Counted from the first letter of the stretch, positions 34,611 to 44,487 are shown. The stretch: DNA of 64,000 bases from HGM04593 sp045589695 (GCA_045589695.1 JAZNPP010000067.1:44694-108693); one strand, 5' to 3'. Numbers and translations: made by a program. The notes: generated by a model not told the origin, from the letters alone.

Positions 34611-37600
34611 ATGAAAAAAATCGCATTATTGTTATGCTTGCTTGTAACGACAAGCATAGCTTTCGCAGACGGCCCGTTCCGTAATCACAGATACGATTCA
34701 TTCAAGGTATTGCCGACAAATGAGAACAGCATTGTCTTCATCGGCAACAGTATCACCGACATGCATTGTTGGCCCGAAGCATTCAAGACTTCGGACGGCA
34801 AATACCTTCCGATTGTGAACAGAGGCAACTCCGGTACATACTCCACCGAGCAGAGCGACAACATCGAGTCATACATCAACGGAAAGCCCAAGAAAGTTTT
34901 CATGATGATCGGCACGAATGACATAGCTACATCAGGTGGACTCAACTTCAACGGTGACCAAGTGCTGTCGTATGTAAAGAGCATCGTGCAGCGCATACAC
35001 ATGCGTTCGCCCGAAACAAAGATTTACCTTTACAGCATTCTTAACAACAAGACAAACAATAGAGTCGAAGCGACATGGTTATACACCAACCGGATTGTCA
35101 AGAGTTACGTCGAGAGCGTCAATGCAGACTGGTTAAAGTACATCGACCTTTACGACAAGCTTACCGGCATTGCGCAAGGCGGCGTATGGAGCTACGACAA
35201 CCTTCACCTCACGGCTGCCGCATACAAGGTATGGTGCGAGGAGATATGCGAATATCTGCAGGAAGGCGAGAGCTACACCGTTGAGACCGTATATCCTGAC
35301 GACACATCGTCAAAACAACAGAATGGAGGCATGGGAAATGCGCATGGCATGCGCGCTACATACTTCAGCATGATGCCGGTGAGCAATGACGACATCCTCG
35401 TTTTCGGCGATGAATTCATCAAGAACGGTGAATGGCAGGAGCTGCTCGGCAACCTTAACGTGAAGAACAGAGGTACTGGCTGGGGCTACGGAGGTGACAT
35501 CGCTACAACAGACAAAATTGTCGAAGCCTCTTATGCAGACACCGGAGTCGAGAAGAAAGATGCGAAAGCCATATTCCTGTACACAGGAACAGGCGACTGC
35601 AACGGTACCGCAGCCATTGAGACCGTGAAGAGCAACTACAAGGCTCTTGTAGACAAAATAGCGGCAAAATCCCCGACATCAAAGATTTATCTTTTGGGAC
35701 TGTGCCCCACAGCCGACACAAACAAAAACGCCCGCATCGCAGCCTTGAACGAATATCTCAAGACACTCGCAAACGACAAGATAAGATATATCGACACATA
35801 CACCCCGTTGCTCAGCGGAAACGTCGCCGACACTAAATACTTTTATCCAAACGACTATTTAGGAGCATTGGGTTACGTAAAATTCGCTAACCTGATGAAG
35901 GATGCTCTTGTCGCAGACTTTCCAAGCGACAGCTACAGCGTAATGAGCGAAAGCGAAGCGCAAGAATGCTACAGTCAGGCAACCTTGCGCAACATGGTTT
36001 CAAAGGCAATATCAAGCGGTTTGACAGCAAAACGCGGAACATCTTTGGGCGAGTTCAATCCCGAATTGATGAAAAACTTTGACACTGAGGCCGAAGCCGC
36101 AAGCGCATTGCTGGCGAAAGAGAATATCACCGAGGCCGAGGCCAACGAAGCCATCGACAAGCTGAACACCATTGCCAAAGAGTCTTTGTCAATGCCGCAG
36201 GCAAGTACTGAAGAGAACGAATACTGGTATCAGATGACATCACTCCGCAGCCCGAACCTTTATGTAACAGCCGAAGGCGAAGCTGCAGGCGTAGCCGGCA
36301 AGGAGAACACAGGCACTGCGGCGACTTCGATGTGGAAGTTCGTAAAACGTGACGACAACACATTCGACATCGTGAACCGCAAGTACGAATCATACCTTAA
36401 CCCTGTCGCAACATATAATACACAGATTACAACGACTAAATCGCAGCCTGCAAAAGGATGGACTATAAGCTATTCGAACACATCTTCATATTATATAATT
36501 TCAGCCGGCGAAGTACAGCTTAACCAGACCGGCTCCGATCAAAGTTTTAAGATATATAACTGGAGCAACAACGCAACCCTCGGCAACGACCGCAGCGATG
36601 CAGGATGCCAGCTCAAGATAGCGGAGGCTGCCGAAATTGCAGAATTGCAGACAACGTTCGAATACACCATAGACAAGAGCAACGGCAACCTTTACCGCGG
36701 CACGGCAATCAACCAGGCATGGAACCACACATGGAAGAGCGACAAAGCCCCCGAACTGCAGTTCGGATGCGGCACAATAAACAACATGACCTGGAGCGGC
36801 GACAACTTACAGCTCATGACAGGTACGGCAGGAAGTTCGACATACTCTCTGACAGCTCCTGCAGGGTACACTATCACCGACTGGAGCTTCACTTTCGCCA
36901 ATGACGGGCACGAGAATGCGCTTTCTCTTACGATGGATGACGGCACGCCGTATACCACCTCAAAGACAGCCCGCACGATAAGCGCAGTCAAGCAGAGCGT
37001 CAGCAGCGTCTCGTTCACGCTTGCCGGAGCTAACGGGAAGGGCGTAAAACTCACCGGCTTTACCGTAAAAATAAAACTCGACCAGAACGAAATGCCATTG
37101 TTGAGTAGCGAGGGCGACGAGCATTGGTACTACATTACCAGCGCTTCTACAAAAACTTACTGCGCAGGCAAGGTTATCTATTACGACTACGAGACAGAAA
37201 AGCTGCGTTTCGGCGATAAGGCGTTCAGTTCCGACCGTATATGGAGTTTCTGGGAGAAAGAGGGCAAGCTTGCCATCAAGAACTACAATGGAGAATACTT
37301 TGGCAAGGCGGGAGCCGGCAACGGCGGCACAACAGCGTTCGGCGTTGTAAGCGCGCCCAACCACATATACAACATCAGCAGCGCTTATGACTATTTCATA
37401 ATCAAGGACGATGCTCTGGAGCTGCATGCCCAAGAGGCCGGACAGCTTATTGTACGCTGGGCCGCAGAGGCCGAAGGAGCTTCATTGTGGCGTTTCGACG
37501 AGGTAGACACGAGCAACTCTTTGGCAGAATTCGCGTCGGCAAGCGTCGTTCAGGGCAAGATAAGCACAGGTATCGGGAACTGCGACCAGCCTATCGTGCG

Positions 37601-39257
37601 TTCGGCAATCCGCATAAGCGGTCTTGAAGGCGATGTCGAATTCCAGGGCGTCAAGGGCAAGTTCTCAGGCGACGACAAAGCCGACGTGACCAACGTCAAG
37701 GCATATTTCGCGACAAACGCGCGTGAGCTTTTCATCGACAAGGACGACAAGATGCCGTGGCGTGAAGAGAACGGCGAGCCTTTCGGAACTCCGGTAACGA
37801 TTGGCGAAGACGGCACATTTGTCATAACAGGCACAAAGAAACTCGCTCCAGGCAACCACTATCTGTGGATTACGTACGACATTGCCGACGACGCAAAAGA
37901 GGGCAACACCGTCGATGCAGCCATAACAGCATACACCATTGACGGCAAAGAGATTGCCGAAAGCAACGGAAACCCGCAGTACAGCGTCACGATATTCCTT
38001 TCAGAGGGTGCAGTGCTTATGCCAATGGACAAAGGCTCGCTCTACTACCGCATACCGGCCATTACCGTAACAAAGGACGGCAAACGCCTTGTTACCTTGA
38101 CCGATGACCGTAAGGGGCACAACAGCGACCTTCCGTCACACTGCTATCTCGTAGCGCAGTACTCCGAGGATAACGGACGCACATGGAGCGACCCAATAAC
38201 GGTAGCTGGAACAGCAGAGACCGGCGGCAACTATGGACACGGCGACGCATCAATAGTCACCAACCGTGACAACGGCGAAATTGTAGGCATCATGACAAGC
38301 GCCGGCACATACGGCCACGGCTTCTTCGCAGGAACAGCGGCAGAGCCTCCGCGCTGGAAGACCATTACCAGCCGTGACGGCGGACTCACATGGGAAGCCC
38401 CTGTAGACCACACCGACGACCTGTTCGGAGCTAAATGTACTAACCCCAAAACCAATACTTGGAAGAGCGGATTCTCAGGTTCAGGCGCGGCATTGCAGAA
38501 ACGTGACGGCACTCTCGTGTCAAGCTTCGTAAACCGCCAGGCCGACAACAGCCAGCACTTCTACTTCTTCATGAGCAAGGACGGCGGCAAGAGTTGGTAC
38601 GTAAGCGGCACGAGCGGTACAAGCGCAGCCGACGAGCCCAAGAGCCTTGAGCGTAACAACGGCGACCTTGCCATCAGCGTTCGTGCAAGCGGGTATAACT
38701 ACAGCAACTACACGTCGGACGACGGCGAGACATGGCACAAGCCGGCGCAGACACGCTTCACAAGCGGCATTTCGGGCAACGCGTGCGACGGCGAGTACAT
38801 GGTATGGTGTTCAACCGTTGAAGGCAACCCCTGGGATATCGCATTGCAGACACTGCCGAACAGCGGCAGCCGCCAGAACGTAAGCATCGCCCTTTCAACC
38901 GATGAAGGCGAGACATTCGGCACACCGAAGACCATTTGCCCGAGAGGGTCGGCATACAGCGCGGCCGTTGTACTTCCCGACGGCACACTTGGAGTATACT
39001 ACGAAGAGAATGGAGTCTTCGGCGGTTACACCATGCGTTTCGTCCGTTTCTCTCTCGATTGGGCAAGCAACGGCAAATACAAATTCACCGAAGAGAAGCC
39101 GTTCTATCCTATCAAATCGACAAACCCGACAGCTGTTGAGAATGTGAAAACCGAAAACGGGAATGCGCGTACCGTTTATGATTTACAGGGCAGAATAGTT
39201 GAAAACCCGACAAAAGGCATCTACATTGTAAACGGCAAGAAAGTGCTGATTAAGTGA
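34611..39257 (+). CDS. Multidomain exo-alpha-sialidase (GH33) with two SGNH domains
   Basis: Exported 1548-residue enzyme. After the signal peptide (1-19), SGNH domain 1 (about 30-225) has Ser47 in FIGNSITD, MMIGTNDIA, and the DNLH of YDNLHLTA, so it should be an active esterase. SGNH domain 2 (about 255-445) has Glu268 in place of Ser (FGDEFIK) and lacks the DxxH motif, so it is probably inactive. A helical linker and two Ricin-like or beta-sandwich regions (about 540-830 and 840-980) follow. A sialidase N-terminal sandwich (about 985-1125) leads into the GH33 propeller (about 1130-1505) with R1147 in YYRIPAI and Asp boxes SEDNGRTW, SRDGGLTW, SKDGGKSW, SDDGETW and STDEGETF. The last 40 residues are the shared C-terminal tag. 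It likely removes O-acetylated sialic acid. Confidence 0.9.
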   Translation: MKKIALLLCLLVTTSIAFADGPFRNHRYDSFKVLPTNENSIVFIGNSITDMHCWPEAFKTSDGKYLPIVNRGNSGTYSTEQSDNIESYINGKPKKVFMMIGTNDIATSGGLNFNGDQVLSYVKSIVQRIHMRSPETKIYLYSILNNKTNNRVEATWLYTNRIVKSYVESVNADWLKYIDLYDKLTGIAQGGVWSYDNLHLTAAAYKVWCEEICEYLQEGESYTVETVYPDDTSSKQQNGGMGNAHGMRATYFSMMPVSNDDILVFGDEFIKNGEWQELLGNLNVKNRGTGWGYGGDIATTDKIVEASYADTGVEKKDAKAIFLYTGTGDCNGTAAIETVKSNYKALVDKIAAKSPTSKIYLLGLCPTADTNKNARIAALNEYLKTLANDKIRYIDTYTPLLSGNVADTKYFYPNDYLGALGYVKFANLMKDALVADFPSDSYSVMSESEAQECYSQATLRNMVSKAISSGLTAKRGTSLGEFNPELMKNFDTEAEAASALLAKENITEAEANEAIDKLNTIAKESLSMPQASTEENEYWYQMTSLRSPNLYVTAEGEAAGVAGKENTGTAATSMWKFVKRDDNTFDIVNRKYESYLNPVATYNTQITTTKSQPAKGWTISYSNTSSYYIISAGEVQLNQTGSDQSFKIYNWSNNATLGNDRSDAGCQLKIAEAAEIAELQTTFEYTIDKSNGNLYRGTAINQAWNHTWKSDKAPELQFGCGTINNMTWSGDNLQLMTGTAGSSTYSLTAPAGYTITDWSFTFANDGHENALSLTMDDGTPYTTSKTARTISAVKQSVSSVSFTLAGANGKGVKLTGFTVKIKLDQNEMPLLSSEGDEHWYYITSASTKTYCAGKVIYYDYETEKLRFGDKAFSSDRIWSFWEKEGKLAIKNYNGEYFGKAGAGNGGTTAFGVVSAPNHIYNISSAYDYFIIKDDALELHAQEAGQLIVRWAAEAEGASLWRFDEVDTSNSLAEFASASVVQGKISTGIGNCDQPIVRSAIRISGLEGDVEFQGVKGKFSGDDKADVTNVKAYFATNARELFIDKDDKMPWREENGEPFGTPVTIGEDGTFVITGTKKLAPGNHYLWITYDIADDAKEGNTVDAAITAYTIDGKEIAESNGNPQYSVTIFLSEGAVLMPMDKGSLYYRIPAITVTKDGKRLVTLTDDRKGHNSDLPSHCYLVAQYSEDNGRTWSDPITVAGTAETGGNYGHGDASIVTNRDNGEIVGIMTSAGTYGHGFFAGTAAEPPRWKTITSRDGGLTWEAPVDHTDDLFGAKCTNPKTNTWKSGFSGSGAALQKRDGTLVSSFVNRQADNSQHFYFFMSKDGGKSWYVSGTSGTSAADEPKSLERNNGDLAISVRASGYNYSNYTSDDGETWHKPAQTRFTSGISGNACDGEYMVWCSTVEGNPWDIALQTLPNSGSRQNVSIALSTDEGETFGTPKTICPRGSAYSAAVVLPDGTLGVYYEENGVFGGYTMRFVRFSLDWASNGKYKFTEEKPFYPIKSTNPTAVENVKTENGNARTVYDLQGRIVENPTKGIYIVNGKKVLIK

Positions 39258-39353
39258 GTGAAACGCTGAACATGCTTAAGCGTTTTCCGATAAACGCAAA
39301 GCGGTTCGCACGAAGCACGGTGATATTAGTGAAGTAATTTTGCTAACAGATAG

Positions 39354-39386
39354 ATTATGGGGGCGACAGAATATCGCCCCCATAAT
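39354..39386 (+). terminator. Terminator after the sialidase gene
   Basis: A 13-bp stem (39354-39366 with 39374-39386) with five G-C pairs in a row and a 7-nt loop, about 95 bp past the stop. The tail is only moderately T-rich. Confidence 0.6.
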
Positions 39387-39475
39387 TTCCCCATATTTGC
39401 CTTACGGCAGATACAGTTTGTCACTCGCTGTGAAAAATATTCAAGCGAACTTGATATTCCTCGCTCGTGCCTTCG

Positions 39476-39483
39476 TATATTTG
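39476..39483 (+). promoter_or_regulatory. -7 box of the sialate O-acetylesterase gene
   Basis: TATATTTG fits TAnnTTTG, 20 bp upstream of the ATG at 39504. A TTG at 39451-39453 stands 22 nt upstream as a possible -33 element. Confidence 0.5.
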
Positions 39484-39503
39484 CATACCTAACACAATAC
39501 AGA

Positions 39504-41624
39504 ATGAAAAGAACACTACTGCTGCTTCTTCTTGCATTGCCGCTATTGTCGATTGCGCAAGAGAAGATAAAAGTCGCCTGCGTGGGCAACAGCGTGACAT
39601 ACGGTTACGGGCACAAGAACCCGTCAGAGACATCGTACCCGGCACAGCTCCAGAAGATGCTCGGCGAGAGATACGAGGTGTGCAACTTCGGTCATTCAGG
39701 AGCAACACTGCTCAATAAAGGGCACCGCCCTTACACTCGGCTTCCCGAATACAAGGCCGCGCTCGACTGGGCCCCCGATATTGTCGTCATCCACTTAGGG
39801 CTGAACGATACAGACCCTCGCAACTGGCCTAACTATCGTGACGACTTCTACTGCGATTACACCGCAATAATTGACAGTTTCAGAAAAACACGCCCCGGCC
39901 GCATTCCGCAGATATATATTTGCAGAATGTCGCCCATATTCCATTGGCACCGCCGTTTCAAGAGCGGAACACGCGACTGGTACTGGCAGATACAGGAAGA
40001 GATCGAATCAATAGCCGAGAGCAACGGTATTGAACTTATTGACCTGAGCCGTTACCTCTACAGCCGCCCCGACCTCATGCCCGACGCCCTTCACCCGAAC
40101 CCTGAAGGCGCGGGAATAATAGCTAAACAGGTATATTCGGCCATAACCGATGATTTCGGCGGCCTGTCATTGCCTGCAATATACAGCGACAACATGGTCA
40201 TTCAGCAGAACAAGCCCTTTGTTGTTTGCGGAACAGCCGATGCCGGCAAAAGACTTACAGTAAGCATCGGCAAGCAGAAACAAAATATACAAGTCGCAGA
40301 TGACGGCACGTGGAAAGTCATGTTCACCCCAATGTCTGCCGACGGTAAGAAATACACCCTTACCATCGAATACGATAAAAAGAAAATAGAGTACAAGAAC
40401 CTTGTCGTAGGAGAGGTATGGCTATGTTCGGGACAGTCGAACATGGCGTTCATGGTCAAGGAAAGCTCACATGCCAAGCAGAGCCTTGCCAATATCAAAG
40501 GGAAAGACATTCGCCTTTACGACATGAAGCCGCGCGTCATTACAGACAATGTAGAGTGGGACTCCGCCGGCCTCGCAAAGCTCAACAGCCACGACTATTA
40601 CAAGCCCGTCGAGTGGCAACTGCAGAACAAGAGTAACGTAAACGACTTTTCGGCTGTCGCATACCACTTCGGCGCCATGCTTGCCGACTCGCTCGGCGTT
40701 CCTGTCGGGCTCATATGCAACGCTGTGGGCGGTGCCCCTGCCGAGTCGTTCATTGACCGCAAGACCATCGAGTTCAACCCGACTCTCGTCGATATCCTTT
40801 ATAACTGGAAAGAGAACGACATGATACAGGACTGGTGTCGAGGACGTGCGGCAAAGAATATTGCCGGGAGCAACGACAGACTGCAGCGGCATCCCTACGA
40901 GCCCTGCTACCTTTACGAGACAGGCATAGCCCCGTTGGCCGACTACCAGATAAGAGGCGTTATCTGGTATCAGGGAGAGTCGAACGCCCATAACGCCGAG
41001 TTGCACGAAGTCATATTCCCCGCCCTCGTCGATAGCTGGCGAAGAACATGGAAAGACCCTGAGATGCCGTTCTATTTTGTTCAGCTGTCAAGCATAAACC
41101 GTCCCTCGTGGCCTCACTTCCGCAATTCGCAGCGCAGGCTTGCCGAGAAAATCCCGTTCTGCGACTTTGCCGTATCGAGCGATAAGGGCGACCCTTACGA
41201 CGTGCATCCGAGAGACAAAGCCCCTATCGGCGAACGCCTCGCGCGCCTTGCCCTTAACCAGACATACGGAATGAGCCATGTGGCACAGCACGGCCCTGTC
41301 CCTGCACGAGCATTCAGTTTCAACGGCCGTACAGTTCTAATATTCAACGATGCAAAAGAGCTGATGACCGGCGACGGCGAGCCTCTGCGAGGCATTGAAA
41401 TTGCCGGCAAGACAGGAGCCTTCAGTACAGTTGATGAGGGCGATATAAAGATTGAGGGCAACCGTATAATCATAAACCGCCCTGCTCACCGCATACGCTA
41501 CGCATGGAAGCCGTACACGGACGCCAACCTCGTGAATGAGGCGGGACTGCCTTCAAGCACGTTCGAGATAAATATCGAGACAAACATGCGCGGCCGTTTC
41601 AGGCCAAGACCGCAAAAGCAATAA
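39504..41624 (+). CDS. SGNH hydrolase fused to sialate O-acetylesterase (SASA domain)
   Basis: Exported 706-residue esterase, expected to strip O-acetyl groups from sialic acids so that the upstream sialidase can work. The signal peptide is MKRTLLLLLLALPLLSIAQ. The N-terminal SGNH domain (20-210) has Ser30 in CVGNSVTYG, HLGLNDTDP and the DxLH of MPDALHPN. The C-terminal domain (about 220-690) has the SASA signature WLCSGQSNMAF and VIWYQGESNAHNAE. Both esterase domains keep their Ser. The ATG at 39504 is preferred because it starts the signal peptide and follows the promoter box; the frame is open for 49 more codons upstream. There is no sorting tag. Confidence 0.9.
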   Translation: MKRTLLLLLLALPLLSIAQEKIKVACVGNSVTYGYGHKNPSETSYPAQLQKMLGERYEVCNFGHSGATLLNKGHRPYTRLPEYKAALDWAPDIVVIHLGLNDTDPRNWPNYRDDFYCDYTAIIDSFRKTRPGRIPQIYICRMSPIFHWHRRFKSGTRDWYWQIQEEIESIAESNGIELIDLSRYLYSRPDLMPDALHPNPEGAGIIAKQVYSAITDDFGGLSLPAIYSDNMVIQQNKPFVVCGTADAGKRLTVSIGKQKQNIQVADDGTWKVMFTPMSADGKKYTLTIEYDKKKIEYKNLVVGEVWLCSGQSNMAFMVKESSHAKQSLANIKGKDIRLYDMKPRVITDNVEWDSAGLAKLNSHDYYKPVEWQLQNKSNVNDFSAVAYHFGAMLADSLGVPVGLICNAVGGAPAESFIDRKTIEFNPTLVDILYNWKENDMIQDWCRGRAAKNIAGSNDRLQRHPYEPCYLYETGIAPLADYQIRGVIWYQGESNAHNAELHEVIFPALVDSWRRTWKDPEMPFYFVQLSSINRPSWPHFRNSQRRLAEKIPFCDFAVSSDKGDPYDVHPRDKAPIGERLARLALNQTYGMSHVAQHGPVPARAFSFNGRTVLIFNDAKELMTGDGEPLRGIEIAGKTGAFSTVDEGDIKIEGNRIIINRPAHRIRYAWKPYTDANLVNEAGLPSSTFEINIETNMRGRFRPRPQKQ

Positions 41625-41663
41625 AACCGTACGGGGCGAACATTCAGTTCGCCCCGTACGGTT
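41625..41663. terminator. 17-bp hairpin directly after the acetylesterase stop
   Basis: A perfect stem (41625-41641 with 41647-41663) with a 5-nt loop begins at the stop codon. There is no U-tract, but stem strength and position suggest a transcript end. Confidence 0.6.
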
Positions 41664-41682
41664 AATAGCGGATAGAAATAAT

Positions 41683-41827
41683 TTCAAACTCTAAACTCTA
41701 AAAGCGAAGCTTCGACTGCATGAGCAGCATCTCGTCAAGCGTAGTGCCGCAAAGTGGCACCGCTTGGGTTGCGATTGCAAATGCCGCTCAACACCCTCTA
41801 AACTCTCAACTCTCAACTCTAAACTTT
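41683..41827. repeat. Heptamer AACTCTA/AACTCTC tracts between acetylesterase and kbl
   Basis: Two short runs (41683-41703 and 41789-41827) are built from 7-base units such as CTCTAAA and CTCTCAA. The sequence between them has no gene that I can see. Similar tracts occur at 53413-53470 and, inverted, at 56474-56517. Confidence 0.6.
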
Positions 41828-43012
41828 TATCACTCCCAACTCCTTACCTACCTTAACGAACGCATTGATAGCCTTGTCAAGATGCTCACGTTCGTGAGCT
41901 GCCGAGAGCTGCACGCGTATGCGCGCTTCGCCCTTTGGAACGACCGGATAATAGAAACCGGTAACGAAGATGCCCTCTTCGGCCATCTTAGCCGCGAAAC
42001 GCTGTGAAAGAGGCGCGTCGTAAAGCATTACTGCGCATATAGCCGACTGGGTAGGCTTGATGTCAAAGCCCGCCGCAAGCATCTTGTCACGGAAGTAGTT
42101 CACATTGCTTTGCAACTTGTCATGCAGTTCGTTGCTTTCGGCAAGCATCTTGAACACCTCAATAGATGCGCCTACGACCGATGGCGGCAATGAGTTAGAG
42201 AAGAGATAAGGACGTGAACGCTGGCGGAGCATGTCTATAATCTCCTTACGGCCGGTAGTGAAACCGCCTACAGCACCTCCGAACGCCTTGCCGAGAGTGC
42301 CGGTGAAGATGTCGATACGTCCGTAGCAACCGAACAGTTCGGCAACGCCATGTCCTGTAGCGCCTACAACGCCTGCCGAATGGCTCTCGTCTACCATAAC
42401 AAGCGCATTGTACTTCTCGGCGAGGTCGCATATCCTATCCATTGGAGCCACATTGCCGTCCATGGAGAATACGCCGTCGGTAACAATTATGCGGTAACGT
42501 TGAGCCTGAGCCTCTTGCAGGCAACGTTCAAGGTCTGCCATGTCGGCATTAGCATAACGATAGCGTTGCGCTTTGCAAAGACGCACTCCGTCAATGATTG
42601 AAGCATGATTCAACGAATCGGAAATTATTGCATCCTCAGCAGTGAAGAGAGGCTCGAACACGCCGCCGTTGGCGTCGAAACATGCAGCGTAAAGAATAGT
42701 GTCTTCGGTCTTGAAATAGCCGGCAATAGCTTTTTCAAGAGCCTTGTGATAGTCCTGCGTACCGCAAATGAAACGCACCGACGACATACCGAAGCCGCGG
42801 GCCTCCATAGCCTCTTGCGCCGCCTTCATAAGACGTTTGTTGTTCGAAAGCCCGAGATAGTTGTTGGCGCAGAAGTTTAAAGCCTTAGAGCCGTCCTCGA
42901 GCGTTATCTCGGCGAACTGCTGTGACGCTATATTACGTTCTTTCTTGTAAAGGCCTGCCTCCTCAATGGCAGCCAATTCCCTTTGCAGATGCTGCTGAAA
43001 TGTTCCGTACAT
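41819..43012 (-). CDS. kbl: Glycine C-acetyltransferase (2-amino-3-ketobutyrate CoA ligase)
   Basis: PLP enzyme that splits 2-amino-3-ketobutyrate with CoA into glycine and acetyl-CoA, the second step of threonine breakdown. From the ATG at 43012 it has 397 residues, the standard length. The PLP-binding Lys is in FTGTLGKAFGG, the Asp that holds the pyridine N is in VMVDESHSAGVVG, and NNYLGLSNN and GTQDYHKALE are family marks. The frame stays open 25 codons upstream but those are not family-like. It is divergent from tdh, the first step. Confidence 0.96.
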   Translation of the reverse strand: MYGTFQQHLQRELAAIEEAGLYKKERNIASQQFAEITLEDGSKALNFCANNYLGLSNNKRLMKAAQEAMEARGFGMSSVRFICGTQDYHKALEKAIAGYFKTEDTILYAACFDANGGVFEPLFTAEDAIISDSLNHASIIDGVRLCKAQRYRYANADMADLERCLQEAQAQRYRIIVTDGVFSMDGNVAPMDRICDLAEKYNALVMVDESHSAGVVGATGHGVAELFGCYGRIDIFTGTLGKAFGGAVGGFTTGRKEIIDMLRQRSRPYLFSNSLPPSVVGASIEVFKMLAESNELHDKLQSNVNYFRDKMLAAGFDIKPTQSAICAVMLYDAPLSQRFAAKMAEEGIFVTGFYYPVVPKGEARIRVQLSAAHEREHLDKAINAFVKVGKELGVIKV

Positions 43013-43160
43013 TGTTTTATGTTTTTTATTGTGAATTCGACAAATAATGATGATACGCAAATTTACCTTCTTTTTGTCAAAACGCAATAACAGCGTTAAA
43101 AAAAATTCATCTTTTTAGGTAAAAACTGTGTCAAAATTCAAAGTTATTCAAAATTATATG

Positions 43161-43168
43161 TAACTTTG
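43161..43168 (+). promoter_or_regulatory. -7 box of tdh
   Basis: TAACTTTG matches TAnnTTTG and lies 55 bp before the tdh ATG in the 211-bp region shared with kbl. No clear -33 box or operator was found. Confidence 0.45.
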
Positions 43169-43223
43169 GAAAGTGATAAGGGCTTTTTGCCTTAAATAAT
43201 GAAAACAGACAAATTAATAGCAT

Positions 43224-44180
43224 ATGAAAAATGTACTTGTAGTAGGCTCGACAGGGCAGATCGGTTCAGAGCTTACAATGACTCTTCGCGAACTGATTCC
43301 CGACGGCAACATCGTTGCCGGTTACATTCCGGGCGCGGAGCCCAAAGGCTTACTGCTTGAGAGCGGCCCTGCCGCTGTCGCTGACGTGACGGACGCCAAG
43401 CAGATAGCCGAAGCCGTAGAGAAATACAATATTGACACCATATACAACCTTGCGGCCCTTTTGTCGGCTGTAGCAGAGTCAAAGCCGTTGCTTGCATGGG
43501 ACATACAGATGAACGGCCTGCTCAACATTCTTGAGATAGCCCGTGAAAAAAGATGCGCCGTGTTCACGCCAAGTTCTATCGGCTCGTTCGGTCCCGGCAC
43601 CCCGCGCGACAACACCCCCCAAGACACAGTGCAGCGTCCCCGCACCATGTACGGCGTGACAAAGGTGGCTACAGAGCTGTTGAGCGACTACTACTATACA
43701 AAGTACGGTGTCGATACCCGTTCCGTACGTTTCCCCGGACTTATATCCAATGTCACCTTGCCAGGCGGCGGCACTACCGATTATGCCGTAGAGATTTATT
43801 ATGCGGCGGTCAAGGGCGAAGATTTCGCATGCCCCATACAGCCCGGCACATTCATGGACATGATGTATATGCCCGACGCCCTCAAAGCCGCAGTAGACAT
43901 CATGAATGCCGATCCCTCACGTCTTGTTCACCGCAATGCGTTCAATGTAGCGTCGATGAGTTTTGACCCCGAAATTATCAAGGCGGCCATTCAGAAGTAC
44001 ATACCGGACTTCAAGATGCACTACGAGTTCGACCCTGTGCGCCAGGCTATTGCCGACTCATGGCCAAACAAGATGGACGACTCCTGCGCGCGTGAAGAGT
44101 GGGACTGGAAACCGAGCTACGACCTCGATACCATGACGCAGGACATGATAAAGACCTTGAAAAAGAGATTCAACAAATAA
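43224..44180 (+). CDS. L-threonine 3-dehydrogenase, SDR type
   Basis: NAD-dependent short-chain enzyme that oxidises threonine to 2-amino-3-ketobutyrate. The protein has 318 residues. The Rossmann motif GSTGQIGS is at residues 8-15 and the catalytic Y-x3-K is in YGVTKVATE; SSIGSFGPGTPRDN and VRFPGLIS are typical of the Bacteroidetes threonine dehydrogenase group rather than sugar epimerases. The divergent kbl gene makes the assignment strong. It is followed at once by a long perfect terminator. Confidence 0.9.
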   Translation: MKNVLVVGSTGQIGSELTMTLRELIPDGNIVAGYIPGAEPKGLLLESGPAAVADVTDAKQIAEAVEKYNIDTIYNLAALLSAVAESKPLLAWDIQMNGLLNILEIAREKRCAVFTPSSIGSFGPGTPRDNTPQDTVQRPRTMYGVTKVATELLSDYYYTKYGVDTRSVRFPGLISNVTLPGGGTTDYAVEIYYAAVKGEDFACPIQPGTFMDMMYMPDALKAAVDIMNADPSRLVHRNAFNVASMSFDPEIIKAAIQKYIPDFKMHYEFDPVRQAIADSWPNKMDDSCAREEWDWKPSYDLDTMTQDMIKTLKKRFNK

Positions 44181-44224
44181 CAAAGAAGAAAAGAGACTGA
44201 ATTCAGTCTCTTTTCTTCTTTGTT
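44178..44224 (+). terminator. 23-bp palindromic terminator of tdh
   Basis: A perfect palindrome centred on GAATTC, with arms 44179-44201 and 44202-44224, starts inside the TAA stop codon (44178-44180). The right arm is T-rich, as expected for an intrinsic terminator. Confidence 0.85.
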
Positions 44225-44337
44225 AGAATTTAATACGCCCTAACACAAGTTCCGTTTCTTGAACAAAACGACAACTCATTTGTTTCCATTAGACATGCCT
44301 TACATGAGGCTATATGTTTAACGTAAACAAGAGTAAA

Positions 44338-44487
44338 ATGAGAAAAACTTATGTTTCGCCCGAATGTGAAGTGAGCAGCTACGAGCCGTCCGCATTTATT
44401 TTAGCGAACAGCGTTCCGGACAACAGTTCAAGAACAAGGAACGTAAGCAGCGGCAGTTATGCGGCCTGGGGCAGTTTATGGGAATAA
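44338..44487 (+). CDS. 49-residue Trp-ended micropeptide, copy 1
   Basis: Small open frame with ATG at 44338 and TAA at 44485. The peptide starts MRKTYVSPECEVSSYEPSAF, has an ILANS motif at 21-25, a Ser/Asn-rich middle and ends WGSLWE. A related peptide lies at 56578-56739; both share M-(R/K)-K-x-Y-x-x-P, a Val and a Glu at similar spacing, an (I/M)LA-x-S motif and a W-G-x-L-W end. There is no signal peptide. It has its own 19-bp terminator overlapping the stop, which supports it as a real transcription unit. The 157 bp between it and tdh hold the tdh terminator and an AT-rich leader. The function is unknown. Confidence 0.6.
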   Translation: MRKTYVSPECEVSSYEPSAFILANSVPDNSSRTRNVSSGSYAAWGSLWE

